DNA of 64,000 nucleotides from JAIVJZ01 sp036386515 (GTDB lineage: Bacteria > Acidobacteriota > Blastocatellia > Pyrinomonadales > Pyrinomonadaceae): contig DASVVO010000069.1 of the NCBI GenBank assembly GCA_036386515.1, positions 1 through 64,000 on the forward strand. The letters are read 5' to 3'. The notes beneath the pieces are model-generated. The model was not told the origin of the DNA and made no database searches. It saw only the letters and a list, made by a program, of their open reading frames with translations. The position numbers were made by a program, and so were the translations under genes. Below, piece by piece: positions 8,307-16,461 of the stretch. Positions within the stretch are counted from its first letter, which is position 1; each line of letters begins with the position of its first letter.

Positions 8307-8437
8307 GGGATGAGGGATGAGGGATGAGGGATGAACAGAAAAAAACTCAAGAGATTGAGGCTTTTCTTCATTCATCCCTCATCCCTCATCCCTCATCCCT
8401 CCGCCCTTATCCCTCCGCCTTCATCCCTCATCCTTTC
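8307..8437. repeat. STRR hairpin B (word TCATCCC)
   Basis: The left arm is repeats of GGGATGA (8307-8334) and the right arm repeats of TCATCCC (8370-8433). The right arm runs into selB and supplies its TGA stop codon (8428-8430). The same word builds hairpin L at 38 kb. Confidence 0.85.
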
Positions 8438-10356
8438 AGGATCAGCCTGCGGTCTCCGGCGCGGCGGGTGATGCGGGCGCGGTCGAGGTATTCGAGCAGG
8501 GGGATGGCGTACTTGCGCGAGACGTTGGTTAAATCTTTGAAGGCGGCGACATCGATGAGGCGTTCGGGTTCGTGGCGCGCGGCATACTCGCGGAGGGTTT
8601 CGACGAGGCGCGCGAGGGCGTCGCGGTGAATCAGCAGATCGTTTGAGACGCGCACGAGCGCGCCGGAGTCGATCAGGAGTTGCAGGATTTTGCGCGCGTG
8701 TTCGCGGGCAACTGACGCGCCCCCGGCGGCGCGTGCCAGCGCGTCGTCGAAGGTGGGGGCTTCGAGCGCGGCCTCGCGGTAAATTTGTTCGAGGCGCGCG
8801 TGCAACTCGGAGTCGGCGGCGGAGAGCGCGAGCGTGTGGCCGCCCGCGCGCACGATGTCGCGCTCGGAGACGAGCAGCCCCGCCCGCTCCGCTTCGGCCA
8901 GCACGGCGCGAAACACTTCCGGCGCAACGTGCCCGAACAGCCGCTCGCGCAGAGTTTCGCGGGCGAGGCCGCGCTGCAAAGGCTCGCGCCGGTGATGCGC
9001 TTCCACCTCCGCGCGCGCGGCCTGAATGAAGGCGTCGAAAATTTTCCGCCCGACGTACACGCCCTCGGCTTCGACCACCGCGCCGCCCGCCGCCGTGGTT
9101 TCCCGCAAGGCCGCGCCGAGCGTTTCGTCGCGCCAACCCGTGCGCGCCGCGAGGTCTGCGCGCCGGAGGCCGTCGTCGCCCGCCGCTTCGACGTAGAGGA
9201 GGAGCCGCTGCGCCGCGCCGGCGTCCGTCAAAGCGGTCAGGCGCGCGCGCGCGGCCGTGCGGTCGCGGCCGCGATGCTTCGCGGCGAAAGCGTCGAGCAC
9301 GCTGCCGCCGCCGATGGTGCGCTGCGGCGAATAGGAACGGATGATGAAGCGTTCTTCGGGCAGCGCGACGACGGGAGATTCGAGCCTGAGTTGGGCGAAG
9401 CCCCGCGCGCCCGCCGCGATCTCGCCCGCCGGTTCGAGCACCTGCACGCGCGCCAGCACTTCCGCCGCGCCGAGATGCACGCGCACGCGCGCACGCGAAC
9501 GCAAAGCACGCGGGGCGGTGGGCAACACTTCCAGCGACGTGTCGATGATCTGCGTGGCGCGCAGGCGACCGGCGGGCGCGAGCGTCATCCCGCGCTCGAT
9601 CGAGGCCACGTCCACGCCTCCGAGGTTGATCGCCGTGCGCTGCCCGGCATAGGCTTTGGCGACCGCGCGGCCGTGAACCTGCAACCCGCGCACGCGCACG
9701 CGATGTGCGGCGGGCAGCAACTCCATCTCGTCGCCCTCCGCGATCTCGCCCGCGACGAGCGTGCCCGTCACGACCGCGCCGAAGCCGCGCATCGTGAAGG
9801 CGCGGTCTACGGGCAGGCGCGCCACCGCTTGCGACGAACGCGCCGGGACGCGCGCCGCCACTTCGCGCAACCGTGCTCTCAACTCATCGAGTCCCGCGCC
9901 GCTGCGCGCGCTCGCGGCGACGACCGGAGCGGCTTCGAGAAACGACCCGGCGACCAACTCTTCGGCCTCCGCGCGCACGAGCGCGAGCAACTCCTCGTCC
10001 ACCAGGTCGATCTTCGTGATGACGACGAGGCCGTTGCGGACACCGAGCAGTTTGCTGATGTCGAAGTGTTCGCGCGTCTGCGGCATCACGCCCTCGTCGG
10101 CGGCGATGACGAGGGCGACCGCGTCGATGCCGTGCGCGCCCGCGAGCATGTTCTTGACGAAGCGTTCGTGGCCGGGCACGTCCACGAAGCCGACGCGCGT
10201 GTCGCCGAGGTCGAGTTCGGCGAAGCCGAGGTCGATCGTGATGCCGCGCCGCTTCTCCTCCGGCAGGCGATCGGCGTCCACGCCCGTCAGCGCGCGCACG
10301 AGCGTCGTCTTTCCGTGGTCGATGTGTCCGGCCGTGCCGACGATAATAGATTTCAT
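8428..10356 (-). CDS. selB: Selenocysteine-specific elongation factor SelB
   Basis: SelB is the GTPase that carries Sec-tRNA to UGA codons marked by a SECIS hairpin. The 642-residue protein has the full length of the family. GTPase motifs are clear at the N-terminus: GTAGHIDHGKTTL (G1), RGITIDLGFA (G2), DVPGHE (G3) and ITKID (G4). EF-Tu-like beta domains follow to about residue 370, and the C-terminal winged-helix repeats that bind SECIS RNA fill the rest. No selA, selC, selD or obvious selenoprotein is in the window. Its presence implies that this organism reads UGA as selenocysteine in some genes. Its stop codon lies in a repeat hairpin. Confidence 0.95.
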   Translation of the reverse strand: MKSIIVGTAGHIDHGKTTLVRALTGVDADRLPEEKRRGITIDLGFAELDLGDTRVGFVDVPGHERFVKNMLAGAHGIDAVALVIAADEGVMPQTREHFDISKLLGVRNGLVVITKIDLVDEELLALVRAEAEELVAGSFLEAAPVVAASARSGAGLDELRARLREVAARVPARSSQAVARLPVDRAFTMRGFGAVVTGTLVAGEIAEGDEMELLPAAHRVRVRGLQVHGRAVAKAYAGQRTAINLGGVDVASIERGMTLAPAGRLRATQIIDTSLEVLPTAPRALRSRARVRVHLGAAEVLARVQVLEPAGEIAAGARGFAQLRLESPVVALPEERFIIRSYSPQRTIGGGSVLDAFAAKHRGRDRTAARARLTALTDAGAAQRLLLYVEAAGDDGLRRADLAARTGWRDETLGAALRETTAAGGAVVEAEGVYVGRKIFDAFIQAARAEVEAHHRREPLQRGLARETLRERLFGHVAPEVFRAVLAEAERAGLLVSERDIVRAGGHTLALSAADSELHARLEQIYREAALEAPTFDDALARAAGGASVAREHARKILQLLIDSGALVRVSNDLLIHRDALARLVETLREYAARHEPERLIDVAAFKDLTNVSRKYAIPLLEYLDRARITRRAGDRRLILKG

Positions 10357-10422
10357 GGTTTCAAGTTTCAGGCGTCAGGCGTCAGGTTAAAACAGAAGAA
10401 CTTGAAACCTGAAATCCGAAAC
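10357..10422. repeat. STRR hairpin C (words GTTTCAG and GCGTCAG)
   Basis: The entire 65-bp gap between the selB start and the next stop codon is this hairpin: TTTCAAGTTTCAGG at the left and CTTGAAACCTGAAA at the right. It leaves no other room for a selB promoter, which suggests that selB is transcribed from within or through it. Confidence 0.75.
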
Positions 10423-12734
10423 TACTTGACGACTTCGAAATCGATCCACTGCGTGGCGACGCGATGCTTGTCGTTGCGCAGCCGGTCGGTGACGATGATC
10501 TGTAGGACGTATTCGCCGGGCGTGAGTTGCGCGCCGAGTTGGAACTGCGCGAGAACGCCGAGACGCTTCGCATCGGCGTCGGGCTGATCGAGGCCGACGG
10601 GCTGCTCCGCGCCGTCGAAAATGAGTTGGCCGTCGCGGTAGATGCGCGTCTCGGCGGTGAGTTGCGGGCGGCCGGACGTTTTATCGAGCCGCGCGTTGTA
10701 GATGGCATAGGCGAGGGCGAGGAGGGAATTTTGCCGGAAGCGGCGCACGGCCGGACTGGCGAGCGTATCCGACGCCGCTTGCCCGTTCCCTGTCGCCGAC
10801 GCGGACGACGAAGCGGCCGGGGCGACCTGCGCCTGCGCCTGGCTCGCGCCCCCCACCAACAACCCCGACAACGCGAGGCGGTTCTTCTTCAAGTCCGGCA
10901 CTTCGATAAACTGGCTGGCCGAACCCGTGCGCTCGGTGGCCGCGTCGCGCACGGCCATGCGCAGTTGATACGCCCCGGCCTTTTTGACGGGGACGTTCAT
11001 CGTGTAGGTGAGACCGTCGCGCAGCATCTTCCGGTAGAGGTCTTCGGCCAGCGTCAGCGTGTAGATGCGGTCGGTGGATTCGACGACGCGGCCGCTGTCG
11101 CCGAACGTGACGCCGACCACGTCGAGCACGGCCTTGTATTTTCCGTCCGGCTCCCGTTTGAACTTCACATCGTTGCCGTCGAGATACAACATCGAACGCA
11201 TGAAAGAGCCGTCCTCGGCCGTGTTGCCGAAGAAAGTGGTGAGGCGCAGTCGTATTTCGGGCGAGGCGAAAGGCGAGGTGATGGCGGCGAGAAGTTGTTG
11301 GTCGCGCGTGCGGCGCGAGGGGCGGCGGTTCTCGTCGCTCACGCCGAAGAAGCCGGTGCGCGTGCGCACGCGCAAACCGGGTCGCTTGACCCGCACCGAG
11401 ATGCGATGGTAGCGGCGGTCGAAGGTTGCGTTGTCGGGACGGTAGCCGAGCAGGTAATAGCCTTTTTGATCTTCGACCACGCGCCGGATGCCGCCTGTCA
11501 GGTCGTTGTTGTTTTTGATGAGGAAGCCGCCCGTCTGCTCGGAGAGATAGGCCAGGCCGCTCTGCGTGTCGAAGAGGAAGTTGCTGCGGTCTCTGAACGT
11601 GTCCTCGATCTGTTGCGGCGTCATGCCGGAGACATCGTCGGCGGCGGAGACGCCGGGCACGACGAGGCCGCGCGCGTCGATCGAATAGACGACGACGGAG
11701 GCGCGGTTGGCGAGATCGGTCAACTGGCGCAGGGATTGGAGCACGCGATCGCTGCGCCCGCGCCCGCGGTCGGGGGTGAAGAGGGCGAAGCCGTCCGACA
11801 AGAGCAGCACGGACTTGCGCCCCGGCAACTCGCGCATCCCGCGCACGACGAAGTTGAGCGCGCCGAGCGTGCCGACGGCGAATATCTCTTCGCGGAAATC
11901 TTCGAGTTCGGCCGCGACATCGTCGTCGGTGCGGGCGTTGCCGTCGTCAACGTTGCCGCGCGGGCTGCGGCCGCCCCCGGTCTCCCCGCCCATCGCTCCG
12001 CCCAGGAGATTCGCGTCGCCGCCCTGGAGGGGGGCGAAGGCCGCGACGCCGCCGCGCCCGTTCATAAACCACTTCACGCGCTCGATGGCGGCGTGCAACT
12101 GCCGCTTGTCCGAGGTGAACTGCTGCAACGCGCCGACGCCCGCGCTCGTGCGGATGATGGCGACGAGATCGTTCGGCTGCATCTGTTCGTTGACGAACCG
12201 CCGCAGAGCCTCGCGCACAAACGCCGTGCTCTCGAAGGAGAGGCCGAGATCGTCAACCACGAGCGCCATCGTGCGCCGCACCTGTTCGGGGCGCAGGCGG
12301 CGCGGCGGCGGGGCGGGCGGCGGCACGCTCGTTTTATCCGCCGGGCGGCGCGTCGCGCCCACGGTCTCCGTCGAGGCGGCGGGCAGCGCGCTTTCGGTCA
12401 GGATGTAAGAGAAGTTGGTGAGTTTCTGCGGGCGTTTGTCCTCGAAGATTTCAAAATCATCGGGCGTCAGGTCGGTCACCTGCTTGCCCTTCCTGTCCAC
12501 GACGACGGCATCAACCTGCACGAGGTTGGTCGTGATCCGCACCACGTCGTCATCGTCGTCGTTGTCGTCAGGGGCGGGGGATGGGGCGGGCGTCGTCGGC
12601 GTCGTTGGCGGGGGCGCGGTTTGCGCGGGGGGCGAGGGCGGCGCGCTGCGCGGTTGTTGCGCGCGGCCTGCGGGCGGCGCGAGTAGTGAGAACAGGAACG
12701 CGTGTGTGATGAGGCACGAGGTCAGTTTCTTCAT
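10422..12734 (-). CDS. Exported VWFA-related domain protein (Acidobacterial type)
   Basis: The 770-residue protein starts with a signal peptide (MKKLTSCLITHAFLFSLL, cleaved near AGRAQQ), followed by a Pro/Ala/Thr-rich segment and a run of Asp. Next comes the conserved entry VVRITTNLVQVDAVVVDRKG (about residue 70), then a von Willebrand A domain from about 165. The first metal-site motif reads VDDLGLSF instead of DxSxS, so it is degenerate. After the domain the segment HRISVRVKRPGLRVRTRTG, typical of Acidobacterial VWFA-related proteins, is present. The C-terminal 300 residues are beta-rich. Function is unknown; protein binding at the cell envelope is inferred. The long in-frame extension upstream of 12734 is antisense to the FKBP gene. 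Confidence 0.88.
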   Translation of the reverse strand: MKKLTSCLITHAFLFSLLAPPAGRAQQPRSAPPSPPAQTAPPPTTPTTPAPSPAPDDNDDDDDVVRITTNLVQVDAVVVDRKGKQVTDLTPDDFEIFEDKRPQKLTNFSYILTESALPAASTETVGATRRPADKTSVPPPAPPPRRLRPEQVRRTMALVVDDLGLSFESTAFVREALRRFVNEQMQPNDLVAIIRTSAGVGALQQFTSDKRQLHAAIERVKWFMNGRGGVAAFAPLQGGDANLLGGAMGGETGGGRSPRGNVDDGNARTDDDVAAELEDFREEIFAVGTLGALNFVVRGMRELPGRKSVLLLSDGFALFTPDRGRGRSDRVLQSLRQLTDLANRASVVVYSIDARGLVVPGVSAADDVSGMTPQQIEDTFRDRSNFLFDTQSGLAYLSEQTGGFLIKNNNDLTGGIRRVVEDQKGYYLLGYRPDNATFDRRYHRISVRVKRPGLRVRTRTGFFGVSDENRRPSRRTRDQQLLAAITSPFASPEIRLRLTTFFGNTAEDGSFMRSMLYLDGNDVKFKREPDGKYKAVLDVVGVTFGDSGRVVESTDRIYTLTLAEDLYRKMLRDGLTYTMNVPVKKAGAYQLRMAVRDAATERTGSASQFIEVPDLKKNRLALSGLLVGGASQAQAQVAPAASSSASATGNGQAASDTLASPAVRRFRQNSLLALAYAIYNARLDKTSGRPQLTAETRIYRDGQLIFDGAEQPVGLDQPDADAKRLGVLAQFQLGAQLTPGEYVLQIIVTDRLRNDKHRVATQWIDFEVVK

Positions 12735-12869
12735 GGGTTGGAAGCTCCGGTCGGGCGACGCGGCGCGAATATTTTTCGCTTGACGCCGGGCAAGTTGCCT
12801 CGCTGGATTTCCGCGGGTGACTGTGCGATGCTCTCCCGCGACCACACACCAGCGAACATGGAGAGCATT

Positions 12870-13307
12870 ATGCCAGAGCAAGCGAAAAACGGCGATATTG
12901 TGCGCGTGCATTACACGGGGCGTTTGGAGACGGGCGAGACTTTCGACTCGTCCGTGGGCGGCGACCCTTTCGAGTTCACCGTCGGCGCGGGCGACACCAT
13001 CGCGGGCTTCGACGAAGGCGTGCGCGGCATGAACATCGGCGACCGCAAGACCGTCGAGATCGCCGCCGACGATGCCTACGGGCAGCACATCCCGGAACGC
13101 GTGCAGGCCATTGACCGCGCCGTCATCACGCAGAGCCTCGGCCAGGAACCGGAGGTCGGCATGGCGCTCGCAATGGAGATCGCGCCCGAGCAGCAAATCC
13201 CCGTCACCATCGTCGAAGTTACCGACACCCACGTCACGCTCGACGCCAACCACCCACTCGCCGGGGAGAAACTAATCTTCGACATCGAACTCGTCGAGAT
13301 CAAATAA
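12870..13307 (+). CDS. FKBP-type peptidyl-prolyl isomerase (SlyD-like)
   Basis: The 145-residue cytoplasmic protein catalyses cis-trans isomerization of prolyl bonds. It starts VRVHYTGRLETGETFDSS and has GDTIAGFDEGVRGMNIGD, both FKBP signatures, with a SlyD-type insert-in-flap region (about residues 65-120) that gives chaperone activity in that subfamily. It has no His-rich SlyD tail. I use the ATG at 12870 because a GGAGA site lies 5 bp before it; another ATG at 12858 would add four residues. It is divergent from the VWA gene. Confidence 0.92.
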   Translation: MPEQAKNGDIVRVHYTGRLETGETFDSSVGGDPFEFTVGAGDTIAGFDEGVRGMNIGDRKTVEIAADDAYGQHIPERVQAIDRAVITQSLGQEPEVGMALAMEIAPEQQIPVTIVEVTDTHVTLDANHPLAGEKLIFDIELVEIK

Positions 13308-13312
13308 GATAA

Positions 13313-13400
13313 GAATTGATTCATTGGCTCATTGATCCATTTCTTCATTGAACCAATGAACCAATGAACCAATGAATCACTGAATCAATGAATCAATTCT
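13313..13400. repeat. STRR hairpin D (word AACCAATG, 8 nt)
   Basis: ATTGATTCATTGGCTCATTGAT on the left pairs with the run AACCAATGAACCAATG...AATCAATGAATCAATT on the right. This locus uses an 8-nt word. It lies between the FKBP gene and the next gene on the same strand. Confidence 0.8.
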
Positions 13401-13413
13401 TCCAGGCTCGTCC

Positions 13414-14346
13414 ATGAAATTTACCGGCCACAGTTTGCTTCGCGCCGCGCTTCTTCTCGTCGTCGCCGCCGCGCCCGGCGTCTCCGCACAGACAACGCCG
13501 ACGCCGCCCGCGAACGAAGACATTTTCGTCGTCGAGGTCGCGGCCTCCAAAGGCAAACTCGGATTCGGCCAGCCCGCCAACATCACCAACCGCGCGGGCT
13601 ACGACAATCAACCCGCTTTCCTCGCCGACGGCCAAAGCCTGCTCTACACCTCGCAGCGCGAAGGCGACCAGACGGACATCTATCGCTACGACTTCAAAAC
13701 CAAACAGACCACGCGCCTCACCACCACGCCCGAAGGCGAATACTCGCCCACCCTCGTGCCCGGCGGCAAATTCTTCTCCGTCGTCCGCGTCGAAGCCGAC
13801 AAGACGCAACGCCTTTGGAAGTTTCCCCTCGCGGGCGGCGCGCCCGAACTCGTACTCCCCAACCTCAAACCCGTCGGCTATCATCTCTGGTTAGACGGGC
13901 GCACGCTCGCCCTCTTCATCCTCGGCCGCGAAGGACAACCCAACACGCTCCAACTCGCGCCCACCGACAACTCGTTTCTCGATACCATCCACATCAACAT
14001 CGGCCGCGCGCTGCACCTCGTCCCGCGTCGCCAGGCCTTCAGCTTCGTCCACAAAATCTCCCCTGAGCAATGGCTCATCAAAGTCTTCGACCTGAAGACC
14101 AAGCGCAGCGCGACCCTCGCCCGCGCCCTCCCCGGCAGCGAAGACCTCGCCTGGATGCCCGACGGCACGATCCTCATGGCGCAGGATTCCAAACTCTATC
14201 AACTCGACCCGGCCGCGCCCTCCCCCGACTGGCAACTCATCGCCGACTTCTCCGCCGCCGGACTCAAAAAAATCACACGCCTCGCCCTCAGCCCCAAGGC
14301 CGACCGCCTCGCCCTCGTCGCCCGGAGCGAAACCGCCCCGCAATAA
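13414..14346 (+). CDS. Exported TolB/PD40-like beta-propeller protein
   Basis: The 310-residue protein has a signal peptide (hydrophobic residues 8-22, cleaved near VSAQTT). The rest contains repeated WD40-like beta-propeller (PD40) motifs: DNQPAFLADGQSLLYTSQRE, then EYSPTLVPGGKFFSVVRVE and EDLAWMPDGTILMAQDSKL. Such modules occur in TolB and in peptidase-associated propellers and usually bind proteins in the periplasm. No catalytic domain is present. The role is unknown. It is 106 bp downstream of the FKBP gene. Confidence 0.8.
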   Translation: MKFTGHSLLRAALLLVVAAAPGVSAQTTPTPPANEDIFVVEVAASKGKLGFGQPANITNRAGYDNQPAFLADGQSLLYTSQREGDQTDIYRYDFKTKQTTRLTTTPEGEYSPTLVPGGKFFSVVRVEADKTQRLWKFPLAGGAPELVLPNLKPVGYHLWLDGRTLALFILGREGQPNTLQLAPTDNSFLDTIHINIGRALHLVPRRQAFSFVHKISPEQWLIKVFDLKTKRSATLARALPGSEDLAWMPDGTILMAQDSKLYQLDPAAPSPDWQLIADFSAAGLKKITRLALSPKADRLALVARSETAPQ

Positions 14347-14405
14347 GCTCTCTTGCGCGCACCCGTAGCGTGAATTAAACTTGCCCTCCGCGCGCTCAAA
14401 CCGGG

Positions 14406-14414
14406 TGCTATACT
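14406..14414 (+). promoter_or_regulatory. Extended -10 promoter element
   Basis: TGCTATACT is an extended -10 (TGnTATACT) 82 bp upstream of the gene at 14496. No good -35 is visible at 17 bp, which is tolerated for extended -10 promoters. Confidence 0.45.
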
Positions 14415-14495
14415 GCCCGCCGCCGTTCATGCGACGCTCAGGCATCACACATCTCAAACCCACAATTCGCAGGACATCAAACGGCGAGGATCAGT

Positions 14496-14963
14496 ATGTG
14501 GAATAACGAATCGGAAGGATTGAGAACCAGAATCGCGCACCTGTCGAACGCGGAGCTTTTACAGATGGTCAACCTCGACCACGAGCAATACCGCAAGGAA
14601 GCCCTCGACTGCGCGCGCGCCGAGATGGAAAGGCGCGGACTTAAAATCGAGCCGGTAACTTTTGCGAATGCGCCCGTGGAAGCGGAAGACGAGGCTGCGG
14701 GAGAAGCGAAGTTCGCGGACGAGGAACTCGAAGTGGAGGCGGCAGGCTCCGAATATTTAGAGACGGACGCCATGAGCGAGCAAGAAGCAGTCTATGCGTC
14801 CGCAGTTGAGTTTAAAGTTTTTCGCGGGGAGTGGGCTTCGTGGGATGAGTTGTTTTCCGAAGCGGCGGCGTTTGCCACCGAGATCGGCTCGTTGAGGCTG
14901 ATCAACATATCTCATTCCGCAGATAAGAACGTCGGGGTCGTGACGGTTTGGTACTGGACGTAG
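14496..14963 (+). CDS. Hypothetical soluble protein
   Basis: The 155-residue protein has an N-terminal helical part (TRIAHLSNAELLQMVNLDHE, then KEALDCARAEMERRGL), an acidic linker (residues 60-95) and a C-terminal beta part ending ISHSADKNVGVVTVWYWT. The C-terminal part looks like a small compact domain. I do not recognise a family, and no signal peptide is visible. A GGCGAGGATCAGT site precedes the ATG. Confidence 0.7.
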   Translation: MWNNESEGLRTRIAHLSNAELLQMVNLDHEQYRKEALDCARAEMERRGLKIEPVTFANAPVEAEDEAAGEAKFADEELEVEAAGSEYLETDAMSEQEAVYASAVEFKVFRGEWASWDELFSEAAAFATEIGSLRLINISHSADKNVGVVTVWYWT

Positions 14964-15090
14964 CCGCGCCCGCGCGGAGACGCAACCCGGCTTGGCTGCT
15001 CGATGCCGCAAGAATCCTCTCGCCGCATGACCACGGGCTGACGGAAGTCATAACCCGAACTCGCAACGGTTCGCCTCCGCCGTCAGCCGC

Positions 15091-15172
15091 TTTAGTTCCC
15101 TCCCGGCGTCAGCCCCTTTAGCTCGCTCCCGGCATCGACCGCTTTAGTTCCCTCCCGGCGCGAGATGCTTTA
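15091..15172. repeat. Tandem repeat, 26-bp unit, about three copies
   Basis: Copies start with TTTAG at 15091, 15117 and 15143, each followed by TTCCCTCCCGGC or a close variant. A fourth TTTA at 15169 keeps the exact 26-bp period and overlaps the TAA stop codon (15170-15172) of the NYN gene. Confidence 0.85.
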
Positions 15173-15652
15173 CTCGTCATCTTCCGGCGCGACGCCGAAG
15201 TAGCGCATCCAACGCTCGGTGCTCTCTTCAATCGGCGGTGCGTCCCCGTCCACATGCGCCGCCGCGCGCTCCGTCTCCAACGCTTCCATGCGCCGCCGGA
15301 ACTCGCCCGCGCGGAGAACTTGCGCGCCGCAACGCCGGACGTATTCGCCCAGAGCGCGATCCGAAGTCACCACCAGCAGCGTCCGCCGCTCGCGCGAACT
15401 CTCGACGAGAGTTTTGATCCGCGCGTCCGCATCCGACCCGCGCTCCGCGTAGTACACGCGCACGCCTTTGTAACTCGACCCGTCAGCGAAATTCTCGTCC
15501 GGCGCGCCGTCGAACACGACCTCCACGCGCGCCCGTCCCCCGGATGCGAATCGCGCCAACTCCGCCAGCAACTCGCGCCGCGCCCGCACGCGATCCCTGT
15601 GCCACCCGACGCGCTGCCCCATCACGTTATTGCCGTCAACCAGGTAAGACAT
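15170..15652 (-). CDS. NYN-domain (YacP-like) ribonuclease-fold protein
   Basis: The 160-residue protein starts MSYLVDGNNVMG, the hallmark of NYN/PIN-fold YacP proteins. Acidic active-site residues are visible at Asp6, in VVFDGAP (about residue 49), and in VTSDRALGEYV (about residue 106). YacP (Rae1) proteins of this type cleave RNA on ribosomes in Bacillus. The last 25 residues are acidic and less conserved. I start at 15652; an upstream in-frame extension encodes repeat-hairpin sequence. It lies downstream of the endonuclease III-like gene on the same strand. Confidence 0.85.
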   Translation of the reverse strand: MSYLVDGNNVMGQRVGWHRDRVRARRELLAELARFASGGRARVEVVFDGAPDENFADGSSYKGVRVYYAERGSDADARIKTLVESSRERRTLLVVTSDRALGEYVRRCGAQVLRAGEFRRRMEALETERAAAHVDGDAPPIEESTERWMRYFGVAPEDDE

Positions 15653-15661
15653 AAGAATTAA

Positions 15662-15747
15662 TAGTGACAAGTAACAGGTGACAGGTGACAGGTTGGAAAC
15701 CAAGTTGCTTTAACCTGTCACCTGTCGCCTGTTACTTGTCACTATAT
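15662..15747. repeat. STRR hairpin E (word GTGACAG)
   Basis: The left arm is GTGACAAGTAACAGGTGACAGG and similar words, the right arm CCTGTCACCTGTCGCCTGTT. It fills the gap between the NYN start and the nth-like stop, and includes that stop codon (TAG at 15742-15744). Confidence 0.85.
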
Positions 15748-16461
15748 TAGAGTTTGTCCGTAGTCGCAGTATTCGACGATGGGGCAGCGTTCGCAGAGGG
15801 GGTCGCGGGGGCGGCAGAGGGCGCGGCCGTGGCGGATGAGGTTGACGTGGAAGGAGTAGAACTTCCCCGTCGGGACGAGGGCGTTCATGATCTCGTGGGC
15901 GCGGCGGTCGGTGCATTTTTGGGGGATGAGGCCGACGCGGCGCAGGATGCGGAAGATGTGCGTGTCGAGGGGAAAGACCTCGATGCGGCAGGCGAAGAGA
16001 AGCGTGCAGGCGATGGTCTTGGGGCCGATGCCGCGAAATTGCGAGAGGTATCGAACCGCCCCGGCGGGCGTGAGTTCGTGTAGGAAGGCGAGGTCGAGCG
16101 CGCCGCGTTCCTGTTTGAGCTGGCGGAGGAGACTCTTGATCACGGCGGCTTTCTGGTTGGCGAGGCCGCCGGATTGGATGGTCGTGGCGATGGTTGATTC
16201 GCGTGCGCGCAGGGCGGCGTCCCAGTCGGGGAAGCGACGTTTGAGGGCGGCGAAGGTGCGGTGGCTGTTGGTGTCGCTGGTGGCCTGCGAGAGGATGATG
16301 CGGATGAGCATGTCGAGCGGGTCGGAGGAGCGTGAGTTCTCCGGCACGCCGTAAGCGCGTTCGAGGTTTTGGATGATGTAGCGAAGCGGCCGCGGTTCGT
16401 CGGGCGGCGACGATGATGCGGCGTCTTCGTCAGCGCGGGGAGGCGGCGAGGATGCGCTCAT
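15742..16461 (-). CDS. Endonuclease III-like HhH-GPD DNA glycosylase
   Basis: The 239-residue protein has the HhH motif FRGIGPKTIACTLLF with the catalytic Lys position and FPLDTHIFRI with the catalytic Asp. A C-terminal iron-sulfur cluster CRPRDPLCERCPIVEYC keeps the Cys-x6-Cys-x2-Cys-x5-Cys spacing of Nth. It should excise oxidised pyrimidines in base-excision repair. The N-terminal 25 residues are a Ser/Pro-rich extension. The gene starts inside the 3' end of bshA (32-bp overlap), so the two are probably translationally coupled. Confidence 0.9.
   Translation of the reverse strand: MSASSPPPRADEDAASSSPPDEPRPLRYIIQNLERAYGVPENSRSSDPLDMLIRIILSQATSDTNSHRTFAALKRRFPDWDAALRARESTIATTIQSGGLANQKAAVIKSLLRQLKQERGALDLAFLHELTPAGAVRYLSQFRGIGPKTIACTLLFACRIEVFPLDTHIFRILRRVGLIPQKCTDRRAHEIMNALVPTGKFYSFHVNLIRHGRALCRPRDPLCERCPIVEYCDYGQTLI

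Noticed and set aside
8307..8437. Repeats considered as a CRISPR array
   Set aside because: Units are 7 nt without spacers and arranged as inverted arms. No cas genes are in the window.
8785..10587. 600-codon open frame on the plus strand over selB
   Set aside because: Antisense shadow; selB on the other strand has all GTPase motifs. The composition (Arg, Ala, His) is that of a shadow frame.
10527..12686. 719-codon plus-strand frame over the VWA gene
   Set aside because: Shadow of the VWA gene. Low-complexity Arg/Ala/Val content and no domain.
12735..13253. N-terminal extension of the VWA frame beyond 12734
   Set aside because: It runs antisense through the FKBP gene, and the signal peptide begins at 12734.
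15091..15172. 26-bp repeats considered as a CRISPR array
   Set aside because: The copies are directly contiguous, with no unique spacers between them.
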